Shown: positions 16,935-26,493, numbered from the stretch's first letter. The stretch: 64,000 bases of DNA from Clostridia bacterium (GCA_900766045.1 CAAFTW010000055.1:62001-126000), one strand, 5' to 3'. A program made the numbers and translations. The notes: a model not told the origin generated them from the letters alone.

Positions 16935-18248
16935 ATGAATGGAAAAATTCCTCCACATAATGAAGACGCAGAACGTTCCGTTCTGGGAGCGGGTCTTCTC
17001 AGCAGGGATGCTCTGGCAGATACACTGGAACTGATTCAGGAAGAAGATTTCTATAATAAGGCAAATGCGGCAGTCTTTCATGTTATGAAGGATATGTATA
17101 TTTCCGGAAAGCCGATTGATATTGTTACCGTCTGTGAAGAACTGAAGCGCAGAAACGAACTGGATGCCGTCGGGGGAAGAAGCTATGTAGCGGAACTTTC
17201 CGGCGGAGTCCCGTCAACCAGCAACGCATCAGAATATGCGAAGATCGTTGCAGAAATGTCGTCCATGCGGGCTCTGATTAAAAGTTCAGAAGAAATTCGT
17301 GAAAAATGCTATCAGAGTCAGGATGATGCGGAAGATATTCTGGATTATGCAGAAAAAAGTATATTTTCCATTGCGCAGTCCCGCCAGCGGAGCGATTATG
17401 CCCCGCTTAGTGAAGTCCTGATCAGTAACATTGATATGATCAATGAAGCTGTCCGCAACCAGGGACAGGTTGTCGGACTTACCACCGGCTTTCAGCAGCT
17501 GGATTCCATTACAGCCGGACTTCATCCGTCCGACCTGGTTATCGTTGCTGCCAGACCGGCAATGGGAAAGACGGCATTTGCTCTGAATATCGCGCAGAAC
17601 GCGGCAGTCAAAGGAAATGCCAAGGTAATGATTTTCAGCCTGGAAATGTCTAAGGAACAGCTGGGTCAGAGACTGCTGGCCATGGAAGCCCGGGTAGATA
17701 TGGAAAATATTAAGAAGGGAAACCTGAATCGCGAAGACTGGGACAGAATTCTGCAGGCTGCCGATGTACTGGCGGGTGCGTCAATCTTTATTGATGATAC
17801 GCCGGATGTGAGCGTGTTTGAAATTAAAAATAAATGCCGGAGAATGAAAGCCGAGAAGGGACTGGATCTGATCGTCATCGACTATCTCCAGCTGATGCAT
17901 GGTGAGGGAAAAGCGGACAGCAGACAGCAGGAAATCAGTAACCTGTCTCGTTATCTGAAACTGCTGGCCAGAGAAATGGACTGTCCGGTCATCGTACTGT
18001 CACAGCTTTCCCGTGCACCGGAGCAGAGACCGAATCACCGGCCGATTCTTTCCGACCTGAGAGAATCAGGATCCATCGAACAGGACGCGGATATTGTTAT
18101 TTTTTTATACCGTGATGACTATTATAACGAAGATTCTGATAAGCCGGGTGTGTGCGAAGTCAATCTGGCAAAGCACAGGAGCGGTCCGACAGGAACGATT
18201 GAACTCACCTGGGTAGCCAGATATACCAAGTTTGCGGATAAGGCGTAA
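16935..18248 (+). CDS. dnaB: Replicative DNA helicase DnaB
   Basis: Hexameric 5'-3' fork helicase (called DnaC in Bacillus). The N-terminal domain (PPHNEDAERSVLGAGL) is followed by a RecA-like C-domain with Walker A ARPAMGKTAFALN, Walker B LIVIDYLQLM and the DREAD-like segment LSDLRESGSIEQDADI. The 437 residues are typical. No intein is present. A DnaD-like gene follows after about 120 bases and may encode a loader component. Confidence 0.97.
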   Translation: MNGKIPPHNEDAERSVLGAGLLSRDALADTLELIQEEDFYNKANAAVFHVMKDMYISGKPIDIVTVCEELKRRNELDAVGGRSYVAELSGGVPSTSNASEYAKIVAEMSSMRALIKSSEEIREKCYQSQDDAEDILDYAEKSIFSIAQSRQRSDYAPLSEVLISNIDMINEAVRNQGQVVGLTTGFQQLDSITAGLHPSDLVIVAARPAMGKTAFALNIAQNAAVKGNAKVMIFSLEMSKEQLGQRLLAMEARVDMENIKKGNLNREDWDRILQAADVLAGASIFIDDTPDVSVFEIKNKCRRMKAEKGLDLIVIDYLQLMHGEGKADSRQQEISNLSRYLKLLAREMDCPVIVLSQLSRAPEQRPNHRPILSDLRESGSIEQDADIVIFLYRDDYYNEDSDKPGVCEVNLAKHRSGPTGTIELTWVARYTKFADKA

Positions 18249-18369
18249 ACAGACGGGCATTCCCATATTCATGGAGAATATGCTGAAATCACAAAATCAA
18301 CATATACTCTGCAACAATAGGGATGTAACATAGGATAAAATAGGTTAGATAACCCTGAGGACGGCGGAG

Positions 18370-19638
18370 ATGAATTTTTACAGACAAAAAATCAGCGATT
18401 TCTTTCTGCGGGATACAAATATTGAAAACATCTTTATTAATGAATATCTGCCAGCAGCGCCGGGAGATTATGTAAAGGTGTTTATTTACGGATATATGTA
18501 TGCGCAGTACGGAATGGAAATCAGTGAGCACATGATTGCTGAACAGCTGGGTCTCAGCGAGAAGCTGGTTGCGCAGGCATGGAATTACTGGGAAGATCTG
18601 GGCCTGATCCGGAAAACCTTTGTCAACGGCGATAAAGATGTTAACTTGTGCATTGAATTTGTCAATCTGAAAGATGAAATGTACGGAACGGGGTCTTCGG
18701 AGACAGACCAGGAAGAGGATTCGCAGAGCGGGGTAGAAAATCTGCTGGATAACGATTCTCTGCAGAGACTGTTCTCACAGATTGAAAGTGGTTTCGGAAG
18801 GAGTCTGAGCTCGACAGAGGTAAAGACGATTCTCGGATGGATTACGGAGGATAAAATTACTCCGGAAGTCGTGCTGTTCTGTGTGCAGTATTGTCTGCAG
18901 AAGAATAAGACCGGAATGAAGTATATTTCGGCTGTCGTCCATGGATGGGCTTCCAGAGGTCTGAATACGGTGGATGCCGTAAAAGATTACCTGCAGGAAG
19001 TCGATCAGAGATACTATCAGTACCGAAGAATTCTTCAGGCCCTCGGGTTTACCAGAAATGCGACCGAGGCAGAGAAAAATTTAATGGACAGCTGGTTCGA
19101 TGATATGGGCTATAATATTGATAAAATATTAGAGGCCTGCAGCAAGACAGCCGGCATCTCCAATCCGAATTTCAATTATGTCGATAAGGTTCTGAAGAAC
19201 TGGAAGACAGAGGCGGATAAGCAGAAACGTGATGTCAATGCAAGAAAACCGGTTACACAGGCTGTTTTGAACCAGTACTATGAATACTTGAGACGCACGG
19301 AAGAAAAAGAAGCGCAGGAGCGTCTTCAGGAAGTATATGAAAAGATTCCGCGCATTAAAGAAATTGATGAGGAAACACGTCAGCTGAGTTCGGATCTGAC
19401 CAAAGCGATGCTCCAGGGCCGGGATTCGGAAGAAGCTGGAAAACGCGCACAGATGGACCGTCTTGCAGAAGAGCGTGCGGTTCTTCTGACGGATCATAAT
19501 TACGATATGGAATATACGGATATCCATCACCGCTGTGAAAAATGCGGTGACACGGGAATAACAGATCTGGGAGAACAGTGCAGCTGTGTAGCAGAGCGGA
19601 TGAAGGAAGCAGAAGTCTGGCAGCATCAGTTAGGGTAG
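18370..19638 (+). CDS. DnaD-domain replication protein with a C-terminal zinc-type motif
   Basis: The N-terminal winged-helix region (residues about 1-110) and the DnaD domain (about 135-300; IGRSLSSTEVKTILGW-type and YVDKVLKNW) mark it as a primosome protein. The last 34 residues have C389, C392, C404 and C406 in CEKCGDTGITDLGEQCSC, which resembles the N-terminal zinc motif of DnaC/DnaI helicase loaders. No AAA+ loader gene follows; divIC begins three bases after the stop. The start at 18370 follows GGCGGAG. Family assignment is secure; exact role (loader or co-loader of the neighbouring DnaB) is inference. Confidence 0.85.
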   Translation: MNFYRQKISDFFLRDTNIENIFINEYLPAAPGDYVKVFIYGYMYAQYGMEISEHMIAEQLGLSEKLVAQAWNYWEDLGLIRKTFVNGDKDVNLCIEFVNLKDEMYGTGSSETDQEEDSQSGVENLLDNDSLQRLFSQIESGFGRSLSSTEVKTILGWITEDKITPEVVLFCVQYCLQKNKTGMKYISAVVHGWASRGLNTVDAVKDYLQEVDQRYYQYRRILQALGFTRNATEAEKNLMDSWFDDMGYNIDKILEACSKTAGISNPNFNYVDKVLKNWKTEADKQKRDVNARKPVTQAVLNQYYEYLRRTEEKEAQERLQEVYEKIPRIKEIDEETRQLSSDLTKAMLQGRDSEEAGKRAQMDRLAEERAVLLTDHNYDMEYTDIHHRCEKCGDTGITDLGEQCSCVAERMKEAEVWQHQLG

Positions 19639-19641
19639 GAA

Positions 19642-19971
19642 ATGAGCGTAAAGGGCAGAAAAAGAAAGAAGAAAAAAAACAGAATCAATCCTTCCAGGAT
19701 GGCGCTGACACTGATCATGGTTTTCCTGCTCGGTGCGAGCGGGGTTTCGGTTCATACGGTTCTGCAGCTGCAGAGCGAGCAGAACCATCTGAAGTCTAAG
19801 AATGCGCAGCTGAAGACGAAGCGTTCGGAGCTTCAGGAAGAGCTGAAAAGTGTAAATAAGGACAGTTACATTGAACAGCAGGCAAGAACGCAGCTGCACA
19901 TGATCAAGCCGGGAGAAGTTGTTTATGTTTTAAAGGATAGTTCTTCTGGAAACAGTTCATCTTCGAAATAA
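19642..19971 (+). CDS. divIC: Septum formation initiator DivIC/FtsB-like protein
   Basis: Small bitopic division protein. It has a very basic cytoplasmic N-terminus (GRKRKKKKNR), one transmembrane segment at about residues 22-42, then a coiled coil (about 45-80) and the end motif ARTQLHMIKPGEVVYVLKD, which is the FtsB/DivIC C-terminal pattern. The 109 residues fit the family. It starts three bases after the DnaD-like gene, so the two are probably co-translated. Confidence 0.88.
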   Translation: MSVKGRKRKKKKNRINPSRMALTLIMVFLLGASGVSVHTVLQLQSEQNHLKSKNAQLKTKRSELQEELKSVNKDSYIEQQARTQLHMIKPGEVVYVLKDSSSGNSSSSK

Positions 19972-20096
19972 AATCGCTGCCTGTTTTGCGGGGCGGATGA
20001 GTATTTCCGCGGCAGGACAGGCGGATTTATGATGCGGAGCGCAGCGGAATGCGGCCGCGGACAGAAGCGATGATGGAGATGATGCGGGAATATATT

Positions 20097-20672
20097 ATGG
20101 ATAAGATGAAAATTAACGAAGTAATTGTGGTGGAAGGCCGTGATGATACAGCAGCAGTCCACCGCGCAGTAGATGCGGAGACGATCGAGACCCACGGATT
20201 CGGACTCAGTGATGAAATGTGGAAGCGCATCGAATCTGCATATAAAAAGAAGGGAATTATCGTCTTTACAGATCCGGACTCCGCGGGAGAACGAATCCGT
20301 AAAAAAGTAACGGAACGCTTTCCTGACGCCGGGCAGGCCTTTCTTCCGAGATCCCAGGCCATGAAGAAGGACAATATCGGCGTGGAGAATGCGAAACCGG
20401 AGGATATCCGGGAGGCGCTTTCCAAGGCGCACTGCACCGTATGTGAACAATCAGAGCAGAGCGCGCCAGCCATCAGCTGGGAGGACATGCTGGAAAACGG
20501 CTTATGCGGAGGCAGCGGAAGCCGCGCCAGAAGACAGGCCCTGGGCGATCTCCTGGGAATCGGCTATGGAAACGCGCGTGCTATGCTGAAAAAACTGAAC
20601 GGATTTAATATCGACAGAGAGGAGTTTTATGGAGCTTTACAATCCATTAACGATCAAACTGTTAAAAAATAA
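20097..20672 (+). CDS. rnmV: Ribonuclease M5
   Basis: TOPRIM nuclease that matures 5S rRNA. The motif EVIVVEGRDDTAAV and the acidic TOPRIM pair FTDPDSAGERIR identify it, along with KKDNIGVENA. I chose ATG at 20097 (MDKMKINEV), which has a weak GGGA seven bases upstream; in-frame ATGs at 20070-20084 would add a leader not typical of the family. It overlaps the rsmA start by 44 bases, the conserved rnmV-rsmA coupling. The tatD gene usually found before it is absent. Confidence 0.9.
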   Translation: MDKMKINEVIVVEGRDDTAAVHRAVDAETIETHGFGLSDEMWKRIESAYKKKGIIVFTDPDSAGERIRKKVTERFPDAGQAFLPRSQAMKKDNIGVENAKPEDIREALSKAHCTVCEQSEQSAPAISWEDMLENGLCGGSGSRARRQALGDLLGIGYGNARAMLKKLNGFNIDREEFYGALQSINDQTVKK

Positions 20673-21483
20673 ATATGGATTTCAGTTCGCGAAAAGTTTC
20701 GGACAGAATTTCCTGATTGATTCGGATGTCATTGACGGAATTGCGGGGGGTGCTGGCCTTGACCAGGATGATTTTGTCCTGGAAATCGGGCCGGGCATCG
20801 GTGTGCTGACATCGGAAATCTGCCGGCGCGCCGGAAAGGCTGCGTCCATTGAAATCGACCCGCACATGGTTGAGGTCCTGCATGACACGCTGGCGGAGTT
20901 TTCCAATGTCCACGTGATTCAGCAGGACGTGTTGAAAGCGGATCTGAACCAGATCATCGCGGATGAGCGCGGGACCTGCAGCCGGGTGAAGGTCCTGGGC
21001 AATCTTCCTTATTACATCACGACGCCGATTATCATGAAACTGCTGATGGAGCACGTTCCGGCAAAATGCATCGTCATTATGATGCAGAAGGAGGTCGCAG
21101 ACCGTATCCGGGCCAATCCGGGGAGCCGCACCTACGGCGCACTGTCGGTCACCGTTCAGTATTACTGTGAGGTGTCTGAGGTAATGGAAGTTCCGCGTCA
21201 GTGCTTTATGCCGCAGCCAAAGGTGGATTCCGCCGTACTGCGGCTGGATGTCCGCAGCAAACCGGCTGTTGACGTGAAGGATGAGGCGATGTTCTTCCGC
21301 TGTGTCAAGGCGGGATTCAGTCAGAGAAGGAAGACCCTGCTGAATTCGCTGATGACCATGGGGGAGAGTAAGGACCGCGTCCGCGGCGCCCTGGAACGTG
21401 CAGAGATTGATCCGCGAAGACGTGCAGAGACTCTGAGTCTGGAGGAATTCGGCCGTCTGTCGGATGTGTTTGCGGAAAAATAA
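20629..21483 (+). CDS. rsmA: 16S rRNA dimethyladenosine transferase (KsgA)
   Basis: Dimethylates A1518 and A1519 of 16S rRNA. The protein shows FGQNFLIDSDVI, the SAM motif LEIGPGIGVLT and the catalytic motif NLPYYITTPI. The 284 residues are typical. ATG at 20629 follows GAGGAG at a short spacing and lies inside the 3' end of rnmV. Confidence 0.96.
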   Translation: MELYNPLTIKLLKNKYGFQFAKSFGQNFLIDSDVIDGIAGGAGLDQDDFVLEIGPGIGVLTSEICRRAGKAASIEIDPHMVEVLHDTLAEFSNVHVIQQDVLKADLNQIIADERGTCSRVKVLGNLPYYITTPIIMKLLMEHVPAKCIVIMMQKEVADRIRANPGSRTYGALSVTVQYYCEVSEVMEVPRQCFMPQPKVDSAVLRLDVRSKPAVDVKDEAMFFRCVKAGFSQRRKTLLNSLMTMGESKDRVRGALERAEIDPRRRAETLSLEEFGRLSDVFAEK

Positions 21484-21543
21484 AAGGGAAATGGGAGAGG
21501 GACCGGATATGATGTCCGGAAGCAGAGAGTGGAGTGAAACCTG

Positions 21544-23541
21544 ATGAATAAACTGAAGCAATTTTATCATAATCCAAAGGTCCGTAATCCATTCGTATGG
21601 GATCTGATCCTGGCGTTTATCTTCAATCTGATCATTGAGACGCTGGCGAGACATTCCATGCCGGGATATGGCGGACTCTATTTTATGGTGACCAAACCGC
21701 TTGCCTTTTTCGACAATGTTCTGATCATCTACGCAACGCTCGTTGTGTCGGCACTGTTCCGAAGGAGCACATTCGTACTGACGTTGATTTCATCGGTGTG
21801 GATGGCCATCGGTGTGACGAACGGAATCATTCTGTCACAGCGTATGACACCGTTTACGGTGAAGGATTTCAGTTCCATGGCCGACGGCGCTACGATCATG
21901 ACAAACTATTTTTCCAAGGTCCAGCTGTTCCTGATGTTCGGTGCGGTAGCTTTGCTGCTGGTTGTATTTATCCTGCTGTTTATCAAGGGGCCTAAGCGGA
22001 AGGGGAATATACATTTCAAGAAGAGCCTGATTACTGTTGTACTGATTATCCTGGCCGCATTCGGAGCGACTACGGGACTGATCAAGACCGGAAATCTGGC
22101 GACATTCTTTGGAAATCTGGCTTATGCCTATGATGACTACGGGGTGCCGTACTGCTTCATCAATACCTGGATGAACACGGGAATCAAGAGACCGGCCAAC
22201 TACAGCAAGACTGCTGTACAGAAGGTCTTCCCGAAGAAGGATCTGACGAAGAATAAGACCATGAAGTTTGAGAAAGATGACTCGGCAAATAAAGAAAACA
22301 AGCCGAACATTCTTTTCTTGCAGCTGGAGTCCTTTGTCGATCCTGAGTTGTTCACCAACATCAAGTATTCTCAGGACCCGATTCCATACTACCGCAGCCT
22401 GATGAAGAATTATTCATCCGGAAATCTGACCGTTCCTGCCTGCGGAGCAGGTACAGCGAACACCGAGTTTGAGGTCATGACCGGACTCAGCATCAAGTTC
22501 TTCGGACCTGGAGAATATCCGTTCAAGTCTGTACTGAAGGATGAAACGGCAGAGAGTATTGCATGGGATCTGCGTGACATCGGATATTCCGCACACGCCA
22601 TCCACGACCACAGAGCGATGTTCTACAACCGAAATACGGTATTCAACAACATCGGCTATAACACATTCACTTCTGTAGAATACATGCCGAATGTCGAGAA
22701 GACGCCGAAGGGCTGGGAGAAGGATAAGATCCTGATCCCACAGATCATGGACGCGATGAAATCCACCAAGAGCAGAGATTACATCTACACAATTTCTGTT
22801 CAGGGACACGGAAAATATCCGTCTGACCAGGTGCTGACAAATCCGAAGATCAAGGTCACAAAGGCGCCGAATGAAGAGCTGAAGAATAAATATGAGTACT
22901 ACGTCAACCAGATTTATGAAATGGACCAGTTCGTAAAACAGCTGACGAATACTCTTTCCAAGGATAAGGAGCCGACCATTCTGATCATGTACGGAGACCA
23001 TATTCCGGCACTGGAAGTCACTTCAGACAACTACGCACTGCCGAGCCTGTATCAGACCCAGTACGTCATCTGGAGCAACTATAAGATGAAGAGAATCCAT
23101 AGGAACATGCACGCCTATCAGCTGGCTGCATACGTCTTCAACCGGCTCGGCATCCACAACGGAACAACCATCAAGTATCATCAGCAGGTTAACCACCACA
23201 GCAAGAACTACCTGAAGAACCTCAAGCTCCTTGGATACGATATGCTGTACGGAAAGCACTACATCTACGGCGGAAAGAAATTCCCGAAGGGCGGCATGAA
23301 GATGGGCGTAAAGACCATTAAGGTTAATAAGGTTGTGGAAGTTTCAGGCAAGTACTATATCCAGGGTGAGAACTTTACTGAACAGAGTAAGATCACGCTG
23401 CACGGAAAGACCCTGAGCACCAAGTACCTGACCCCGCAGCTGCTGGTTCTGAAGAAGAAGGTAGACCCGAGCGAGGCGAAGTACATGAAGGTCAGCCAGG
23501 TTGATAAATCCGACAATACCATCATCAGTACGACAGAGTAG
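21544..23541 (+). CDS. LTA-synthase-family membrane phosphoglycerol transferase with extra C-terminal domain
   Basis: Probably transfers glycerol phosphate or a similar group to a cell-envelope glycolipid or polymer. Five hydrophobic segments occupy about residues 15-180. The extracellular alkaline-phosphatase/sulfatase-type domain follows, with FLQLESF, the presumed nucleophile Thr in ACGAGTANTEFEV, SVQGHGKYPSD and YGDHIPAL. After the catalytic domain, residues from about 585 to 665 form an additional beta-rich segment (VSGKYYIQGENF, ITLHGKTL) resembling an IPT/TIG fold. No flippase or other LTA gene is adjacent. Substrate is unproven. Confidence 0.88.
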   Translation: MNKLKQFYHNPKVRNPFVWDLILAFIFNLIIETLARHSMPGYGGLYFMVTKPLAFFDNVLIIYATLVVSALFRRSTFVLTLISSVWMAIGVTNGIILSQRMTPFTVKDFSSMADGATIMTNYFSKVQLFLMFGAVALLLVVFILLFIKGPKRKGNIHFKKSLITVVLIILAAFGATTGLIKTGNLATFFGNLAYAYDDYGVPYCFINTWMNTGIKRPANYSKTAVQKVFPKKDLTKNKTMKFEKDDSANKENKPNILFLQLESFVDPELFTNIKYSQDPIPYYRSLMKNYSSGNLTVPACGAGTANTEFEVMTGLSIKFFGPGEYPFKSVLKDETAESIAWDLRDIGYSAHAIHDHRAMFYNRNTVFNNIGYNTFTSVEYMPNVEKTPKGWEKDKILIPQIMDAMKSTKSRDYIYTISVQGHGKYPSDQVLTNPKIKVTKAPNEELKNKYEYYVNQIYEMDQFVKQLTNTLSKDKEPTILIMYGDHIPALEVTSDNYALPSLYQTQYVIWSNYKMKRIHRNMHAYQLAAYVFNRLGIHNGTTIKYHQQVNHHSKNYLKNLKLLGYDMLYGKHYIYGGKKFPKGGMKMGVKTIKVNKVVEVSGKYYIQGENFTEQSKITLHGKTLSTKYLTPQLLVLKKKVDPSEAKYMKVSQVDKSDNTIISTTE

Positions 23542-23550
23542 GAGTGAAGT

Positions 23551-24261
23551 ATGCGGAGAATCATTAAGACAGTCATGAAATGGATTTTCCTGCTCTTCAT
23601 GCTGATCCTCATCATAATCGTAGGGATGAACGCCTGGATGTGCAGTCAGGAGTCTCCGAATAAGACGATGACCGTCACCAGTGACAGCCAGACACTGACC
23701 ACCGCGCAGAAAGCGGAATTCAAGAAGCTGAACCCCCAGTGTATCATTGTACTGGGGGCCGGCATCAAGAACAGTATCGAGCCTTCAGACATGCTGAAGG
23801 ACCGGCTTGATACTGCGATCCTCCTGTATAAAGCCGGAGTGGCACCGAAGATCCTCCTGACCGGGGACAATGGAACCGTCCAGCATAATGAAATTCACGT
23901 CATGCTGATGTATATGCGCAGAGCGGGAATCCCAGACAGCAAGATCTTCTGCGATCACGCGGGATTCTGCACCTACGATTCCATGTACCGCGCACAGTCC
24001 ATTTTCAAGGTGAAGCGCGCAGTTGTCGTGACACAGTCCTATCATCTGTACCGTTCCCTTTACATCGCTGACAAGCTCGGTATTAAGGTTCAGGGCGCGG
24101 CATCCGACCAGGGCTCATACAGCGGGCAGGCCTACCGCAATTTCCGCGAAATCCTGGCACGGGTGAAAGACATGATAAATGTTGCCGTTCATGCGAAGCC
24201 GACCGTGGGCGGCAGTAAGATTCCGATCACCGGAAGCGGCGTCAGCAGCCACGGAGAGTAG
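23551..24261 (+). CDS. YdcF/SanA-like DUF218 membrane-anchored protein
   Basis: An N-terminal transmembrane segment (residues about 9-28) anchors a DUF218 domain with IIVLGAGI, LLTGDNG and TQSYHLYRSLYIADKLGI. Family members such as SanA and ElyC act on envelope precursors, but no reaction is established for this type. It starts nine bases after the LTA-synthase-like gene and ends at a terminator, so the two are probably one operon acting on the cell envelope. Confidence 0.85.
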   Translation: MRRIIKTVMKWIFLLFMLILIIIVGMNAWMCSQESPNKTMTVTSDSQTLTTAQKAEFKKLNPQCIIVLGAGIKNSIEPSDMLKDRLDTAILLYKAGVAPKILLTGDNGTVQHNEIHVMLMYMRRAGIPDSKIFCDHAGFCTYDSMYRAQSIFKVKRAVVVTQSYHLYRSLYIADKLGIKVQGAASDQGSYSGQAYRNFREILARVKDMINVAVHAKPTVGGSKIPITGSGVSSHGE

Positions 24262-24262
24262 G

Positions 24263-24284
24263 GACAAAAAACAAACACGCAAGG
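24263..24284 (+). repeat. Dispersed GACAAAA...GCAAGG motif, copy 2
   Basis: GACAAAA, 9 bases, GCAAGG, starting two bases after the preceding stop codon. The second half also forms the 5' arm of the terminator at 24276. Confidence 0.55.
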
Positions 24285-24329
24285 GAACACGGGCAGTAAT
24301 GCTCCGCATCCCCTGCGTGCTTTTCTTTT
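24276..24329 (+). terminator. Terminator after the YdcF gene
   Basis: CACGCA-AGGG pairs with CCCC-TGCGTG across a long loop and is followed by CTTTTCTTTT. Confidence 0.7.
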
Positions 24330-24445
24330 ACTAGGAACAGCAGCCGGCTGGAATACGCCTGGCTGGTATCCGGAAAGGGACGGCCGCTGACAGCGGCATG
24401 TTCATACAAGCGCCCCCGGTTATCAGAATCCGTGCAGTGAAAAAG

Positions 24446-25186
24446 CTACTCCAGTACTTCCGGATTCGGCAGCGCCTGCCGGATGGTCTCTTCAATCTGG
24501 GTTTCTGCTTCGTTCTGGGCGTGACGGTCCAGACCCGCAGTTTCTACATAAGGGTGGATTCGTACGTGCAGTTCTGCCGGATGATAGACGCCCGTTTCCT
24601 CATAAACATGGTAGGCCCCCTCCAGGGTAACCGGGACGATCGGAACCTTGGCTTTGAAGGCCATTTTAAAGCTTCCGCGCTTAAAGTGGCGCATCCGTGT
24701 CTCGCGGCTTCTGGTGCCCTCAGGGAAGATGACCAGGTTATACCCCTGCTTCAGCCTTTTCGCGCCTTCCTGCAGGCTTTTCATCGCTTCGCGGGGGTTC
24801 CCTCGTTTCAGGAAGAGGCTTCCGATATTGCTGATCCAGCGTCCCAGCATCGGGACTTTTTCCAGAGAATCCTTTGCGATAAAGCCGATCTGCCGTTCAT
24901 CCAGGGCCACCAGCAGCGCAAGAATATCCGCATAGCCCTGATGGTTGGCGATAATCAGGAAACCGTCTTCCTTCGGCAGATTATCCTGTCCGGTGACGGT
25001 TACCGTCAGGCGCAGCCGACGGCAGATGTCCTGCGCCCACAGATATGCCGCGTGTCCGGTGACCTCCCGGTCTTTTACCGGATCTCCGGTCTCCCTGGCC
25101 GCGAGAATGTCCTTTTCATAATGATTAAACGCACGCAGTGAATTTGCGACCCTGATTAATGCAGGGATATTCCGTAATTTACTCAT
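24446..25186 (-). CDS. plsC: 1-acyl-sn-glycerol-3-phosphate acyltransferase (PlsC family)
   Basis: Acylates lysophosphatidic acid to phosphatidic acid in membrane lipid synthesis. It has the acyltransferase box NHQGYAD (the N-H-x4-D pattern), the glycerol-phosphate binding FLKRGNPREA, and FPEGTRS. I chose ATG at 25186 (MSKLRNIP), eight bases after GGGAG; an in-frame ATG at 25207 overlaps that region poorly. About 246 residues. It is transcribed away from the PAP2 gene, and the two could have related lipid roles. Confidence 0.92.
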   Translation of the reverse strand: MSKLRNIPALIRVANSLRAFNHYEKDILAARETGDPVKDREVTGHAAYLWAQDICRRLRLTVTVTGQDNLPKEDGFLIIANHQGYADILALLVALDERQIGFIAKDSLEKVPMLGRWISNIGSLFLKRGNPREAMKSLQEGAKRLKQGYNLVIFPEGTRSRETRMRHFKRGSFKMAFKAKVPIVPVTLEGAYHVYEETGVYHPAELHVRIHPYVETAGLDRHAQNEAETQIEETIRQALPNPEVLE

Positions 25187-25399
25187 AATTATATCTCCCA
25201 TTGTCACCAGTCCGACAAAAATGAACGGCCGGCCCGGATTTCTCTGAATCTTATCTTAGAATCTGATTTAAGTATAAATAGAAAAGGATGCAGAATCAAG
25301 AAAAGTGCGGTGACCGGACAGAAAACACCGCAGATCCTGCGTATGAAAATCCATGCACTTGTGGTATTATATTACGCATGTAAAACCAGAGGAGGGAAT

Positions 25400-26083
25400 A
25401 TGAATTCAAATGCACTGAATAATCCGGAGCAGACAGCGTATCGGTACAGGGGACGAATTATCGGAGGCATCTGCTTCATCGCGCTGTTCTGCCTGATCGC
25501 CTGGCTCGTCATCCACGGATACACGCACAGGATTGACCACAGAGTCCAGTATTTCGCCTACAGCACCAGAAACGGCGTCACAGACCGCATTCTGGTACCG
25601 ATCACTTATATGGCCCATAAATACTTTATTATCGCCGTCATCGCGGTTCTGCTGGCCATACCGCGTACCAGAACCGAGTACGGCCTGCCGCTGGCCCTTT
25701 CTTCGTCGCTGGGACTGCTTCCCTATAAGATCCTGAAGACCACGATCGCCCGGCCGCGCCCGAATCCGGCCAGATGGCTCGTGATTGAGCATGGATTCAG
25801 TTTTCCGAGCGGCCATTCCATGAACGGTCTGATTTTTTACGGCATGCTGATTTTCCTGATCAGAAGAAGCAGCCTTTCGCGATATCAGAAGAATGTGCTG
25901 ACCGTCGTGTTCGGGCTTCTGATTCCGCTGATCGGCTGGACGCGCCTTTTCTGCGGCGTGCATTACGTCAGCGACGTTTTCGGCGGCTGGACCCTGGGAC
26001 TTGCCTGGGTGCTGCTTGTCTCCTGTCTTATTGACCTTTGCCGGCAAAAGACAGCCAGCAAGAAGAAAAAACAGATTTCTTGA
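25400..26083 (+). CDS. PAP2-family membrane phosphatase
   Basis: Integral membrane lipid phosphatase, possibly acting on undecaprenyl pyrophosphate or phosphatidate. The three catalytic motifs are KTTIARPRPNP, FPSGHSM and GVHYVSDVFGGW. About five hydrophobic segments span the protein. ATG at 25400 follows AGAGGAGGG; the frame is open further upstream but those residues lack a ribosome binding site. It is divergent from plsC. Substrate cannot be decided from sequence. Confidence 0.9.
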   Translation: MNSNALNNPEQTAYRYRGRIIGGICFIALFCLIAWLVIHGYTHRIDHRVQYFAYSTRNGVTDRILVPITYMAHKYFIIAVIAVLLAIPRTRTEYGLPLALSSSLGLLPYKILKTTIARPRPNPARWLVIEHGFSFPSGHSMNGLIFYGMLIFLIRRSSLSRYQKNVLTVVFGLLIPLIGWTRLFCGVHYVSDVFGGWTLGLAWVLLVSCLIDLCRQKTASKKKKQIS

Positions 26084-26193
26084 AAATTACATGGGTAAAA
26101 CCAAGCAAGTTACGGTATAATAACAGTAACGTGTCCGGACAGCTTTCCGGATATGAAAAATCAGGACTGAAACGTCTTTATAAGGAGGAAATT

Positions 26194-26352
26194 ATGATTT
26201 ACGTATGTGACACATGTGGATATGAGTACGACCCAGCGAAGGGTGATCCGGATAACGGAGTAGCTCCGGGAACAAAGTTTGAAGATCTTCCGGATGACTG
26301 GACATGCCCGGTATGCGGAGTAGGCAAGGACGAGTTCTCCCCGAAGGAGTAG
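26194..26352 (+). CDS. Rubredoxin
   Basis: Small one-iron electron carrier typical of anaerobes. The 52 residues carry the two cysteine knuckles CDTCGYEYDP and CPVCGVGKDEF, with the family sequence PGTKFEDLPDDW between. ATG at 26194 follows AAGGAGG. A TATAAT at 26116-26121 lies about 70 bases upstream. It stands alone, flanked by a bidirectional terminator, so its redox partner is not evident. Confidence 0.97.
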   Translation: MIYVCDTCGYEYDPAKGDPDNGVAPGTKFEDLPDDWTCPVCGVGKDEFSPKE

Positions 26353-26396
26353 TTTTCCAAGGTTCGCATGAACCACTCATAACAGAAGGTAAAAAT

Positions 26397-26440
26397 AAAG
26401 GAGCCTGGACAGCACAGACCTGCTGCAGGGCTCCTTTTTT
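26397..26440. terminator. Bidirectional terminator between rubredoxin and methyltransferase genes
   Basis: AAAGGAGCC pairs with GGGCTCCTTT. T tracts follow on both strands (TTTTTT on plus, TTTATTTTT on minus), so it can serve both convergent genes. Confidence 0.85.
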
Positions 26441-26493
26441 ATGTTCTATTTCAATCAATCCGTTACGATCTGTATTTGTTTTATATCTGTCTG

